Positions 20,621 to 30,327 of a stretch of 64,000 nt of DNA are shown here, one piece after another. The notes below the pieces were generated by a model. That model was not told the origin of the DNA and ran no database searches. It was given only the letters and a program-made list of their open reading frames with translations. Source of the stretch: Microbulbifer sp. THAF38 (GTDB lineage Bacteria > Pseudomonadota > Gammaproteobacteria > Pseudomonadales > Cellvibrionaceae); the NCBI RefSeq assembly GCF_009363535.1, contig NZ_CP045369.1, positions 1,375,001 to 1,439,000 of the forward strand, in the 5' to 3' direction. Position 1 is the first letter of the stretch, and every line of letters begins with the position of its first letter. A program made the translations under genes and the position numbers.

Positions 20621-22426
20621 TTGCGAATCCTCAGTACATGTCTGCTTGTCGCTTTTGTTCTGCTTCCCCTGCTGCAGGCGCAAGCGGTGACCATTCCTTT
20701 TTTTTCCAATCTGCCCAGTTTTACCCTTTCTGTACAAGGGGACAAAAAATTACAGGCCACCCTGCGAAAAGAGCTTGAAGAGCTGCGTAAAAATAGCAGT
20801 GCTCTCGAAAGCTACGAGTCCCCGCGCGATATCGCCCACTACGAGCGCGGCAACCTAGAAAAGTTGCTGCGCTCCGAGGGGTACTACGATGCTATTGTGC
20901 GTGAATCTGTAGAAGGTCGAGAGATAAATTATCAAGTGATACCCGGCCCTCGCTATTTAATAAAAAGCCTGGATATCATCATGCCTGCCGACTTAAGGGC
21001 GGGCTTCCCAGGATTGCCGATTGGAGTTGGAGACCCGCTGCAGGCAGATGAGGTACTTGAGGGCGTGCAGACTATTACCCAGTATCTCAATAACAATGCC
21101 TGCCTGCTCAACGTGGATGTCACCTATCAGGCCACAGTGATTCACCAGGAGGCCGCCGCTCGCCTGGAGTATCGGGTGGCCCCTAGCCCAGAGGTGATGG
21201 TAGGGGATGTACAGGTTCTTGGGGCGACTTCGGTAGAAGAGGATTACCTGCGGGATAAATTGAATATCAATCCCGGAGACTGTTTTAGCCGCAGTAAACT
21301 GGATGCGGCTCAATTACGGCTGCTGCGCACCAATCTGGTCTCCAATGTTACCAGTCAGGTATCTGAGCCATACGGTGGTATTGTTGATATTAATTTTATT
21401 GTACAGGAGCGCAATCATCGCACAGTGACTCTGGGCGTGGGCTACACCTCTGATGAGGGCGCCGGAGTTTCCGCCAGCTGGGAGCACCGCAACATATTTC
21501 ACCGTGGTGAGAAGCTGGAAGTATCAAGCAAGGTGAACAAAGTAAAACAATCCCTGGAGAGCAAGCTCAGTATTCCGCGCTTTTTCAATGATAAGCAGCG
21601 TTTTACCGGTAGCGTGGGTTTGACTGGTGAAGATGTGGATTCCTACACTTCCAGGGCCTTGACGCTAAAAGGGTTGGTGTCCCGCAAGTTGAGTAAGCAC
21701 CGCACCATCAGTGCAGGGGCAGAGTTGAAATTCAGTCGCGTCGATGAAAAAGTGGATGGCGCAGTGGAGGGTGGAGACCCGGATGAAAATTACCATTTGT
21801 TGGCATTTCCCCTCGGCTTTAAATTAAACACCACGGATAAACCCCTGGATGCCCGCCGCGGCGCTACCACAGCACTGGAAGTAAAGCCCTACCTGGACCT
21901 CAAAAATAACAGCACCTCCTTTGTCAAAAATATCCTGCAATTAACAGCCTATAAAACAGCGGAATCGGCGCGCTACGAGCCGACATTGGCGCTGCGTATC
22001 AAGGCCGGGGCTATTACCGGCGCCCCCAATTTGGAGCTGCCCGCGGATGAGCGCTTTTATGCCGGTGGCGGTGGCTCGGTGCGTGGTTATGGCTACCAGG
22101 AGTTGGGCCCAAGGCTCGTGGAAATTGATGCGAATGGCCAGGAAAGCCTGTCTGATGCGATTGGTGGCCGCGGTCTCAGCGAAGTTTCCATTGAAGGGCG
22201 TTTCCGCTTTAGTGAAACCTGGGGCGGGGTTCTGTTTCTCGATGGGGGCAACGCCTATGAAAACCCGCGCCCCAACTTTTCCAACCTCTTTTGGGGGGCG
22301 GGCTTTGGTGTCCGTTACAACACCTCCTTTGCACCCATCCGCTTTGATTTGGCTTTTCCCCTGGATCGACGCGACGGTGTAGATGATCACTACCAGGTTT
22401 ATGTCAGTTTAGGGCAGGCTTTCTGA
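20621..22426 (+). CDS. tamA: TamA-type Omp85 outer-membrane assembly factor
   Basis: A 601-residue Omp85 protein. A signal peptide (about residues 1-23) is followed by POTRA domains to about residue 270, then a 16-strand beta barrel ending in the typical C-terminal aromatic signature (VYVSLGQAF). The Omp85 lid-lock motif VRGY is seen in GGGGSVRGYGYQELGP. TamA pairs with TamB to insert certain outer-membrane proteins and to support lipid transport. The start is TTG at 20621, as no in-frame ATG or GTG gives a full signal peptide. Its stop overlaps the tamB start by one base. Confidence 0.92.
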   Translation: MRILSTCLLVAFVLLPLLQAQAVTIPFFSNLPSFTLSVQGDKKLQATLRKELEELRKNSSALESYESPRDIAHYERGNLEKLLRSEGYYDAIVRESVEGREINYQVIPGPRYLIKSLDIIMPADLRAGFPGLPIGVGDPLQADEVLEGVQTITQYLNNNACLLNVDVTYQATVIHQEAAARLEYRVAPSPEVMVGDVQVLGATSVEEDYLRDKLNINPGDCFSRSKLDAAQLRLLRTNLVSNVTSQVSEPYGGIVDINFIVQERNHRTVTLGVGYTSDEGAGVSASWEHRNIFHRGEKLEVSSKVNKVKQSLESKLSIPRFFNDKQRFTGSVGLTGEDVDSYTSRALTLKGLVSRKLSKHRTISAGAELKFSRVDEKVDGAVEGGDPDENYHLLAFPLGFKLNTTDKPLDARRGATTALEVKPYLDLKNNSTSFVKNILQLTAYKTAESARYEPTLALRIKAGAITGAPNLELPADERFYAGGGGSVRGYGYQELGPRLVEIDANGQESLSDAIGGRGLSEVSIEGRFRFSETWGGVLFLDGGNAYENPRPNFSNLFWGAGFGVRYNTSFAPIRFDLAFPLDRRDGVDDHYQVYVSLGQAF

Positions 22427-25400
22427 TGTCCAAATTGAGAGGGGTTATTCTGGGCTTACTTCGTGCCCTTGGCGCTTTTCTACGGGGCTTGTGGCGCTCC
22501 CTCAGAGCAGGGGGGGCAGCAATCACGGGCTTGTTGCTATTTATTCTGCTTACACTGTTCTATTTTCTTGGCACCGAGCAGGGTAGGGTCAATCTGACCC
22601 GCACAGCTTTTTATGGTGCGGAGCAGGCGATTGATGGTCTGACTATTGAGGCCGAAGGAATTGCCAGTGAGCGCCTTGGGGCCTGGTTTTTTGAGCGTTT
22701 ACGGATCAATTTTGATAGCAACACCCTAGCCGATGGAGAGCGGTTGGAATTCAAACTACAGAGTTTTTCCCGCAATCCCATCAATATTGAGCGCATCGCC
22801 GCTAAAGATTTTTTGTTGAACCTTGATGTGCTGGATGAGCTACTGAGCTCACTGGCACGGGCGGAAGAAGATGCAGTCCAAGTTGTGGACGAAAGTGATA
22901 GCGGCATCGCTAGCAGTTGGGAAGCTCTGTTACCGAGCTTTCGCCTGGGAGAATTAAAACTTGAGCGCTTGCAGTTAATCAGTAGCAAAGTACCCGATAT
23001 TCCCACGGTTTCGGTGTTTGGTAATACTCTGTATCGATGGGAGGGACAGCCCACCCAGCTGCAATTGAAAATTCGCGAAATAAATGGTGGGGAACTGCAA
23101 TTTGTTGCCGAGGGGCGCGAACAACAACCGGGCCGATTTGTTCTGGATTTTTCTGCCAGTGAGAAGGCTCAGGGATTTGTTGGCCGTCGGTTGCAATTAC
23201 CACAAGGGCAGGCCCTGGATGCGCAAGGTAAAATTTCCCTGCGCCGCCACGATCAGCAGTTACTGGTAGATATTGAATCTCTTTCCACTCCACTTTCCCA
23301 GCATCAATTAGGATTGACCGGTAGCGTACAAATAGACCTTTTCCCTTGGCGTTTATACACAGAGGGTATCTGGTTACAAGTAGATGGCCGACGCAGCACT
23401 TTGTCTGGCAATGTTAGTGCCGATGATATTAATGCTGAACTCCACCTCAATCGCTTGCCGATCACTCTTTCTCGTCCATGGCAGGATGTACTAAATAGTG
23501 GTTGGCTCAGTGCAGAAGTCACCGTTAGCGGCGCATTTGCACGGCCTAATATCTCCGGTCAGGTAAAGCTTAACAGCAGCTACCGGGATCAGCCCCTGAA
23601 CTTGGTAGGAGAAGTGAATACTACCCAGGGTGTTATCCAGCTGGAGTCTTTACAGCTGGAGTTTGCCGGTGCAGAGATTCGCACAGCGGGCACTATCGAT
23701 ACTGAAAATAAAACTCTGGATTTGGATGTGGCAGCGCAAGAGCTGGGCGTAGAAGAGATACGTCGGCTGCTGTCTTCCCTGCCGCAAACAGACAAAATAA
23801 ATATCCCGAATGACTTTTCCGGCACCCTGCATCAGTTGCAGGCGCGAGTCAAAGGACCCTGGAATAAACCCGATTTTGAAGGGGACCTGAGCGCCGTTAC
23901 CGCCTATCGGGATTTACACAATGAGTTGACGGCCAAAATCGATGGCAACTTGCAGGGACTAACAATTACAGATCTGAGCCTGGTGGGCGAAAAGCTGAAT
24001 GTCCTCGGCGGTGGCACGGTGGATATCGAGGCGAAAACGCTAAATTTGCAGCTCAAACTGGATATTCGAAATCTCAATCCCTATGAAGATCTGGACCTGA
24101 CCTCGGCGCAGGGCGTAACCCTGAGCCTGCAGGGCCAGGTCGGCGTGGAGGGTCCCTGGTCCAATCCACGCCTGAATGCCAGTCTGGAGTCTGATGGCTT
24201 GGTTCAAGAATATCGGTATAACTTGAAAGGCGATGCCAGCGGAGATCTGGAAAAAATAGACCTGCAGGGTTTGCGCTTGGAGCTCTTTGCCAACGGCACC
24301 TTAAACTATTTTGGCTCGAGACAGTTTCGCGGGCCCCAGTCGCCTGTGATTATTCCCGGGATTGAGAAGGGAGCTGTACAACCCGCACAGAGCGAGAGTC
24401 GACTGACTGCCTTGGCCGAGGAAGCTCAGCGTCTGGGGCGGCAGGGTGTTGTACTGGTAGAGGCGCAGGGAATAATCGAGCCAAAGAAAGACCGGCTCCA
24501 GGTGGGGGTAAATGTGCGCAACTTGCCCCTGAGCCTGGTGGAAGTGGTTGGGTTGCCACTACCCAATACCCTAGAGGGTGAGCTGAGCCTGGATGGTGAA
24601 GTTAACGGATCACTGACCAACCCTGAGGTGCGAGCTAGTGTGTTGGCCCAGGGTGGCTACCGCTATGAGCCCTGGAAATTACAGGGCGCATTGGATTATG
24701 CCGACAAGAGTTTGGTTGTCGAAGGCCTGGAGTTTTTGTGGGCGGGGCGCAACCAGTTGTGGATTCACGGCAGCCTAGATGAACAGCGCCTGGACTTACA
24801 AATTCAGGGCCGGGCCTCTCTGGAGGATCTCTCCCAGGAGGTGCCCTTTACTATGCCCAACCAAGGTGATGTCACTCTGCACGCGAGTGTCACTGGCAGT
24901 CCACAGCAGCCCGAGCTTGATGGCGATCTACGCCTCAGCGGCTATATGCCTGGTAGGGAGAAGGGGAGGGTTCAGGTACAGCCGCTCTCTATGGGCCTGG
25001 AATGGCATACCGAGGGTGGTGAGTTGCAGGTGTCCCTGGTGGCTGATCACGGTAATCGGCGTGCGATAGATAGCAGCGCCAAACTGCAGATCGCTCCAAT
25101 CGTTGAGCGACTATTCGCCGATAACCCCACTGAGCCGATGAGCGAAGTACCTCTGCAATTGGTTAGTGGCGGTACTGCAGACTTGTCGGTGGTGGCGGAA
25201 TTTATGGACCCCAGGGTTAATGTTTTGCGAGGGTTGTTGAGCTTTTCTGCTGATGGCACCGGCACTCTGGGCAATCCCCGTTTAAATGGCGAAATAGAAC
25301 TGAGTGGGGCCAGCTACGAACACCGTCCCAGCTATACCCGTATATCGAATATTGATTTTTATGCGCGCCTGACTCCACAGGAGTGGCGCATTGAGAGGGG

Positions 25401-26439
25401 GAGTGCCACTGTTGTCGATGGCGGTAGCATTAATCTGGGCGGGGCCATATTTTTCCCTGGGCAGGTCCCGGCGAGGATGGACCTCAGCCTGAATTTAAAG
25501 CGGGCGCATTTACTGAATACTCCTGGGGTACGCGGCGCTATTAGCGGGCAGGCAACTCTGACTGGTACAACGGAGAGCGCCGAGGTTGCCGGCCGCTTCA
25601 CTCTACGTCCTTTATCTGTACAAATTGAACAGTGGATCGGCAGTAGTGTGCCGGAAATACAGGTGACGGAAGTCCAAGTGGATGGTGAACAAGTGGAACG
25701 CGCACCGCCGCTGCTCAGTAAATTGGGTTTAGCTGTGGAAGTGATTTTGGATCAGCAGTCCTATGTGCGTGGCCTGGGGCTCAATTCTCAGTTGCGCGGC
25801 CAGGTAAATATTCAAGGAACTGCAGCCAAGCCTGAGGCCTCTGGTAAATTGACTATTGTGCGGGGCAGTTTCGATTTGCTCGGTAAGAAATTTGATTTGC
25901 AAGAAGGGGAGATACGCTTCGAGAATAACGAAGTCGCCGTTAATGTCGAAGGGGTATACGAACACAGTGATGGAGAGATTACCGCAACGATCTCCGGCAA
26001 CACCTCCGACCTGGATATTAACTTCAGTTCCGATCCTTCGGCTTCCCAGGATGAAATCTTGGCGCAACTGCTTTTTGGCAAGTCTCTCTCAGATATTTCC
26101 CCGCTGCAAGCCGTGCGTTTGGTTAGTGTAATACGAAGCCTGCAGACTGGCCGTGCAGCTCTGGATCCCGTGGCCAAAACCCGTGAATTATTACGTTTGG
26201 ACACCCTCAATATCGAGCGAGAGGAAAGCGATGGGAGGGATGAGTATGCCCTGAGCTTGGGTAAATATATCACCAACCGGATTTATGTGGAGTTGCAGCG
26301 TAGTACCGACCCGTTAAGTCCCTGGCAGGCTGAGATGCAGATAGAAATTCGCGATAATCTCAATCTTGAGTTTAAAACGGCTGATGAGGGTGATAGTGGT
26401 TCTGGTAGTGTGGAGCTGCAGTGGAAGAAGGATTATTAA
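22426..26439 (+). CDS. tamB: TamB/DUF490 inner-membrane-anchored translocation and assembly protein
   Basis: A 1337-residue TamB homolog. A single N-terminal transmembrane helix (about residues 31-50) anchors it in the inner membrane. A very long periplasmic region of repeated beta-strand units follows, such as GTVDIEAKTLNLQLKLDI, consistent with the lipid-carrying groove of the AsmA-like/TamB superfamily. The C-terminal DUF490 domain ends in SDPSASQDEILAQLLFGK and LSLGKYITNRIYVELQRS, both typical. It is coupled to tamA by a TGATG-type overlap. Known relatives move phospholipid toward the outer membrane and help barrel assembly. Confidence 0.93.
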   Translation: MSKLRGVILGLLRALGAFLRGLWRSLRAGGAAITGLLLFILLTLFYFLGTEQGRVNLTRTAFYGAEQAIDGLTIEAEGIASERLGAWFFERLRINFDSNTLADGERLEFKLQSFSRNPINIERIAAKDFLLNLDVLDELLSSLARAEEDAVQVVDESDSGIASSWEALLPSFRLGELKLERLQLISSKVPDIPTVSVFGNTLYRWEGQPTQLQLKIREINGGELQFVAEGREQQPGRFVLDFSASEKAQGFVGRRLQLPQGQALDAQGKISLRRHDQQLLVDIESLSTPLSQHQLGLTGSVQIDLFPWRLYTEGIWLQVDGRRSTLSGNVSADDINAELHLNRLPITLSRPWQDVLNSGWLSAEVTVSGAFARPNISGQVKLNSSYRDQPLNLVGEVNTTQGVIQLESLQLEFAGAEIRTAGTIDTENKTLDLDVAAQELGVEEIRRLLSSLPQTDKINIPNDFSGTLHQLQARVKGPWNKPDFEGDLSAVTAYRDLHNELTAKIDGNLQGLTITDLSLVGEKLNVLGGGTVDIEAKTLNLQLKLDIRNLNPYEDLDLTSAQGVTLSLQGQVGVEGPWSNPRLNASLESDGLVQEYRYNLKGDASGDLEKIDLQGLRLELFANGTLNYFGSRQFRGPQSPVIIPGIEKGAVQPAQSESRLTALAEEAQRLGRQGVVLVEAQGIIEPKKDRLQVGVNVRNLPLSLVEVVGLPLPNTLEGELSLDGEVNGSLTNPEVRASVLAQGGYRYEPWKLQGALDYADKSLVVEGLEFLWAGRNQLWIHGSLDEQRLDLQIQGRASLEDLSQEVPFTMPNQGDVTLHASVTGSPQQPELDGDLRLSGYMPGREKGRVQVQPLSMGLEWHTEGGELQVSLVADHGNRRAIDSSAKLQIAPIVERLFADNPTEPMSEVPLQLVSGGTADLSVVAEFMDPRVNVLRGLLSFSADGTGTLGNPRLNGEIELSGASYEHRPSYTRISNIDFYARLTPQEWRIERGSATVVDGGSINLGGAIFFPGQVPARMDLSLNLKRAHLLNTPGVRGAISGQATLTGTTESAEVAGRFTLRPLSVQIEQWIGSSVPEIQVTEVQVDGEQVERAPPLLSKLGLAVEVILDQQSYVRGLGLNSQLRGQVNIQGTAAKPEASGKLTIVRGSFDLLGKKFDLQEGEIRFENNEVAVNVEGVYEHSDGEITATISGNTSDLDINFSSDPSASQDEILAQLLFGKSLSDISPLQAVRLVSVIRSLQTGRAALDPVAKTRELLRLDTLNIEREESDGRDEYALSLGKYITNRIYVELQRSTDPLSPWQAEMQIEIRDNLNLEFKTADEGDSGSGSVELQWKKDY

Positions 26440-26538
26440 TGTTTATTGTTTTTAATAGTTACCAATAAGGTGAAGTTGGGTTTGCTTTCGATTTGGTGAT
26501 TAATAACCTGCTTTGTTAACTTCTTAAAGAAATTTTTT

Positions 26539-26568
26539 GACTGGATCACAGGATGATCCAGTCATTTT
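26539..26568 (+). terminator. Hairpin terminator downstream of tamAB
   Basis: A perfect 10-bp stem, GACTGGATCA and TGATCCAGTC around CAGGA, is preceded by TTTTTT and followed by ATTTTGCC. It lies 100 bases after the tamB stop. The T tail is short, so strength is uncertain. Confidence 0.6.
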
Positions 26569-27070
26569 GCCAAAGTGCAGCAGAAGATTGTGCTAGGTCG
26601 AGAGCCATAATAACCACTAAAACACCTCTGGTGATATCTATTGCTGGGTACCTCAAGTTCTTGTCTCCTGACTGATGATCTGTATTTATCGGCTATTTTT
26701 AGAGGTGTCCTCCTCTCGCTGCTATCTTGTTGTGGGGAATTTTACGCGAATGTCTGAAATTCCTACTTTGAGAGTTCGAAGCTTCGGTAAAAGCTGTTAT
26801 AAGACTTCTATAAAAACCTTTGCCGCTTAGTGGTTTAATTCATCGGAGTAGCTTGCTTCTAAATTTACATCAAGTCACTGGCATTGGTTGATTGTTGTAA
26901 GTCTATTCAGTGAAGTTTTCTCAGTCAGACTATTGTTCCAGGTGGAGTCATTCTGGGTATTTTCAGATCTTGGTTTTTTAATGTTTAGATATTCCTTCGT
27001 AAGTATAAATTTTGATAGCTATTGTCTGGCTTTGTTTTCGAAATTTTGGCAATTTCAGTTGAGACCTATT
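26569..27070. other. Intergenic region, no gene seen
   Basis: About 500 AT-rich bases between the tamAB hairpin and the end of the convergent GH16-like gene. A short plus-strand frame at 26888-27124 is rich in Phe and Leu, lacks a ribosome site and overlaps the neighbouring gene, so I do not call it. Nothing else recognisable. Confidence 0.5.
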
Positions 27071-27859
27071 CTACTCTTCAGGAGACCTCAATTGTTTTGT
27101 GATTACCATATCTGTAATCTCTAAAACACACCCTTTTTGGGGAGGATCATTGACTCCCCAATTATCGACAACAATCATCATGGATTCGTCGAAAACAATA
27201 GGACCTTTCTCGCGATAGGCATGCCAGAGTTGATTGGAACTGTCACAGCTTGTTTCTGTAGCATCACACACCCGGATATCCCATTGGTAGGTACCGCTAT
27301 TCGGCCCCAAGAGAACCTGGCTGGAAGTGAACGTGATATGCTGTTTAGTGCCGTTATTTACTCTGATAGCACCCTGTTGATTAACCCACCCTGCTTGCTT
27401 GGGACGGTCTCCCCAGTTAGAAGCGAAACCGCCGGGACCATTGGGGCCTTTGGTTTCTACAAAGTCCACTTCACGGTCCCCACCATCCCAACAGCCCCCC
27501 GGTTGCCCACACCAGGGAAACATGTATACGGCAATCCACTCCCTCGGGCCACATCTACCTGCAGGGACAGTAACCTTAAAGTCAATCGCGGCAATATCCC
27601 CCATCCGGATATCTTCATCACCACATTGAACCGCAGTGGTATAAACGCAAGCGCCTTTAGTATCCCGATTCATTGTGATCGTTGCTGATCCGGCGTTAAG
27701 GCTTGGCTGAAAATCGATTAAGGTGCAGCGGTTGTATTGAGCAACCTTGTCATCTTGGTGATTAAATAGGGGTTGGCACCTAGTAGGAGAAGTGGCTGAT
27801 GTTGTGTGGAGAAAAAAAAGACTGAAGATACTGAGGAGTGGTGGGATTACTTTTGGCAC
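27071..27859 (-). CDS. Secreted cysteine-rich GH16-like (glucanase/lectin fold) protein
   Basis: A 262-residue predicted secreted protein. The N-terminal signal peptide is hydrophobic, ending near HTTSA. The segment GGDREVDFVETKG carries E-V-D-F-V-E, matching the ExDxxE catalytic signature of glycoside hydrolase family 16. Trp-rich and Gly-rich strands around it fit a concanavalin-like beta sandwich. At least ten Cys residues suggest several disulfides, unlike most bacterial GH16 enzymes. The start is the GTG at 27859 with CAGGAG eight bases upstream; an in-frame TTG upstream has no such site. A polysaccharide-degrading role is inferred. Outside the motif I cannot confirm the family. Confidence 0.55.
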   Translation of the reverse strand: MPKVIPPLLSIFSLFFLHTTSATSPTRCQPLFNHQDDKVAQYNRCTLIDFQPSLNAGSATITMNRDTKGACVYTTAVQCGDEDIRMGDIAAIDFKVTVPAGRCGPREWIAVYMFPWCGQPGGCWDGGDREVDFVETKGPNGPGGFASNWGDRPKQAGWVNQQGAIRVNNGTKQHITFTSSQVLLGPNSGTYQWDIRVCDATETSCDSSNQLWHAYREKGPIVFDESMMIVVDNWGVNDPPQKGCVLEITDMVITKQLRSPEE

Positions 27860-28028
27860 GATATTAACTCCTGATGAGCTGGAACTGATCAAGATATCGG
27901 AGGCAGTAAGGGCGAAGCTTCACAAGGAATATAATTGATTGTAGAACAGGCTTAGGTGAATGATTGTTTTCTTAGGAGGTAGGTTCACGACCCTAATTTA
28001 ATGCACTTGAATCAGTCTAGGCTAGATC

Positions 28029-28607
28029 CTACTTGAGGATGCCATCTTTGACTGCGCCCTCTAGTTTGCTTCTAATTTCAGACCAAAGTTCTTCACTGCC
28101 TTTCCCAATACGTGCGTTTAAAGAAAATACTTGTTCCTTGGTGATGCCATACTGCTTCCAGCTGTGTCCCCCGCCATAGATGTTATGGAGTAGGGGAGGA
28201 ATACGATCAATGGCCTTGGCAAAGCGAGCATCAGCTGTTTCTCCAGACTCGAACTCCTCCCATAGGCTCACCAACTCTTTATTCATATCTCCAGGTAATG
28301 GTGAAACCAGGCGTTGCAAGCCTTCCTTTTCTTTTGCTTTTGCCGCGTTTGTTTCACTTGAATAGATTATGGTATCCCCTGCATCAATCTCCCCAAGATC
28401 ATGTATAAGCAACATTTTTATAACCCGATCTATATTTATTGGGTCATTTGAATAATCTTTCAGAATCAAAGCACATAGGCAGGCATGCCAGCTGTGTTCT
28501 GCGGAATTCTCGAAGCGTTTCAGTCCCACAGGTTTTGTTTTTCGTTGTACGTTTTTGAGCTTCTCTATTTCAACAATAAAGCGGAGCGCTTTTTCAATAT
28601 CTTTCAT
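28029..28607 (-). CDS. HD-domain hydrolase (YfbR/HDDC2-like 5'-nucleotidase family)
   Basis: A 192-residue HD-domain metal hydrolase. The ligands are visible as H38 in NSAEHSWH, H69-D70 in LLIHDLGEIDAGD, and a later Asp in AKAIDRIPP. The helical pattern and spacing fit the YfbR/HDDC2 group, which dephosphorylates deoxynucleoside 5'-monophosphates. Substrate is inferred from the family only. The ATG has GGAAAT just upstream. It lies alone between two minus-strand genes. Confidence 0.83.
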   Translation of the reverse strand: MKDIEKALRFIVEIEKLKNVQRKTKPVGLKRFENSAEHSWHACLCALILKDYSNDPINIDRVIKMLLIHDLGEIDAGDTIIYSSETNAAKAKEKEGLQRLVSPLPGDMNKELVSLWEEFESGETADARFAKAIDRIPPLLHNIYGGGHSWKQYGITKEQVFSLNARIGKGSEELWSEIRSKLEGAVKDGILK

Positions 28608-28714
28608 TACAATTTCCTGGGCTTACTTGTGTGGGATTATTTCTTGGTGTTTGTCGTGGCCAATAGGCAGGGAATGTCATATTGCGCTTCAATATAGAGT
28701 TTAAAATGTATGAT

Positions 28715-29572
28715 TTACAATCCTGGCTTTATTCTCCTATTTCCACCGATCAAGCTTGCTGGGTCTAGCCGATAGAAATTACTCAGTTCATTGTACAGTT
28801 CTGGGTGTAGGGAGCGCATGGCAACGGGGATGGTATAAAAACTCTCAGTGGCTACAGCAAAGAATTCAGCTGGAGATTGTGCTCCATATAAATCCAATAC
28901 CGAGGGACTATCGCCGGGAAATTGACCAAATTCGGCTCTTTGCCGTAAACGGTGGAATTCCCGGCTCATTACTTCGGCCCAGTTGGCGCCATCGTTGGAC
29001 TTCTCAAATAATGGGCGGCCATCAAAGTAGCCATCTTCTTCATCTACTTTGTGGGCAAACTCGTGCAGGGCAACATTGTGGCCTCGTTGGGGATTCTCAA
29101 GATCCTCATCCAAATCTCCCCAGGAGAGCACCACTGGTCCGCGGTAATGTGCTTCACCTTCCCGCGCACTGTGTCTGGCCGTTTCTATATAGCCTTCCCT
29201 GTGGGTTTCATGGGCAACATAGGTGTCAGGGTACAGGAGTATGGTGTAGAGATTGGGGTAGCACTCGTTTTTGCGGCCCAACAACAGCAAGCAGGCATGG
29301 GCGGCGATGGCGACTTTCATTTTTTCATTGACTTGTAAGCCGTCACAACCGACAAATTCTTTGTCATGAAGGAAAAGGGCAATATTACTGCACAGCTCTT
29401 GTTGTTGATTGCTGTTGAGATGCTGATATAGCGGGAGTGTTTCTTTTAGCAGTTGTAACTGTTCTTGTGTGAGCGCTTGTGCACGTCGGTAATTGATACG
29501 CCAGCGGCGATAAAAAATAGGTACAAGCCAGACAGCTAAGGCGAGTAGGATAATTGCAAGGAAAGCGCTCAT
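28715..29572 (-). CDS. mtfA: MtfA-type zinc peptidase (M90 family)
   Basis: A 285-residue homolog of Mlc titration factor A. An N-terminal transmembrane helix (about 3-20) precedes the peptidase domain, which is longer than in E. coli MtfA, where it is cytosolic. The zinc site H170-E-F-A-H174 is followed by an AEFFAVATESFY glutamate helix that supplies the third ligand. In E. coli MtfA binds the glucose repressor Mlc. Here no ptsG or mlc gene is adjacent, so the partner is unknown. Its start overlaps the stop of the upstream NTF2-like gene (ATGA type). Confidence 0.9.
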   Translation of the reverse strand: MSAFLAIILLALAVWLVPIFYRRWRINYRRAQALTQEQLQLLKETLPLYQHLNSNQQQELCSNIALFLHDKEFVGCDGLQVNEKMKVAIAAHACLLLLGRKNECYPNLYTILLYPDTYVAHETHREGYIETARHSAREGEAHYRGPVVLSWGDLDEDLENPQRGHNVALHEFAHKVDEEDGYFDGRPLFEKSNDGANWAEVMSREFHRLRQRAEFGQFPGDSPSVLDLYGAQSPAEFFAVATESFYTIPVAMRSLHPELYNELSNFYRLDPASLIGGNRRIKPGL

Positions 29573-29988
29573 AGGCTATTTGCCGACTGTTTAGCTGAAA
29601 TATTCTCGCTTATTGAAAAGGTCTCACAGGGCATGCCCTGGTGGTATGGCATCTGCCAGCGACCTTTGTTGAACAACCAAATAGAGGAGCGTTTGCAAAA
29701 ATCAGAGTAGTTTCCCTGCTGGTTGCGGTGTGCGGATTGATACAGTAGTAATTGAACAGATTCAGAGAGCGTTATACATTGGTAATTCTGGCTGTGAACT
29801 GTCCATTCACTATCTTTCTCTGACTGCATTTGTGTAGTTATCAATTTAAAGTCAAAGCTGAGGCCAGATTTTTCCACCTCTCTAAAGTCTGGGCTTAACA
29901 ATTTTTCCAGTATTTTTTGATTGCTGCGGGTGTTTTTGTCTTGCAGCATGGTTTCATACTCAATGATGCGATCCAAATCTGATGCCAT
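29569..29988 (-). CDS. DUF4440/NTF2-like small protein
   Basis: A 139-residue protein with the pattern of DUF4440 NTF2-like folds: an N-terminal helix (LDRIIEYETML), LSPDFREVEKSG, and a late strand pair RSSIWLF...GRWQMPYHQGMPC. These domains form cone-shaped dimers that bind small ligands or have minor enzyme activity. The function here is unknown. AAGGAG lies well placed before the ATG at 29988. Translational overlap with mtfA suggests a shared transcript and perhaps a functional link. Confidence 0.75.
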   Translation of the reverse strand: MASDLDRIIEYETMLQDKNTRSNQKILEKLLSPDFREVEKSGLSFDFKLITTQMQSEKDSEWTVHSQNYQCITLSESVQLLLYQSAHRNQQGNYSDFCKRSSIWLFNKGRWQMPYHQGMPCETFSISENISAKQSANSL

Positions 29989-30327
29989 TTTAACTGGCTC
30001 CTTACTTGAGTCTTTCCGGTTTTTTGCGTGGGGTATATAGCAAGTCGAGCATAATGCAAGTTTGACCCTGCAGTTTTTCGAAATTATATCGATTGGAAAA
30101 AAGTGGTTTATTCACCGAGGTTTTAAATTCGCCCCCTTTAATAATTTCATGGTTGGGGAATTGCGCGCCCTTTTCAAGCTCCTTGATCCAAAAAAACATT
30201 GGCTATCGATGTGTGGCTAATGGGCAGGCGGTTTCTCGCTTGGTGGAAATATGCGACTTGATTAATCAATGTTCGATGCCAACACTTAGGACGTCTAGGT
30301 GATTTTTCTATCGCTTTGGAGATAGTT
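29989..30327. other. Divergent intergenic region, no gene called
   Basis: This 339-base gap separates the mtfA pair (minus) from the solute-binding protein (plus). A 65-codon minus-strand frame at 30002-30199 has no ribosome site and an atypical composition, and it overlaps a plus-strand frame, so neither is called. Promoters for both sides must lie here but I could not assign boxes. Confidence 0.45.

Noticed and set aside
26888..27124. 78-codon plus-strand frame before the GH16-like gene
   Set aside because: Composition is Phe/Leu/Ser-rich as expected from AT-rich non-coding DNA, and it overlaps the end of a better-supported gene on the other strand.
30002..30199. 65-codon minus-strand frame before the DUF4440 gene
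   Set aside because: No Shine-Dalgarno sequence, no recognisable motif, and it fills a region that must hold two divergent promoters.
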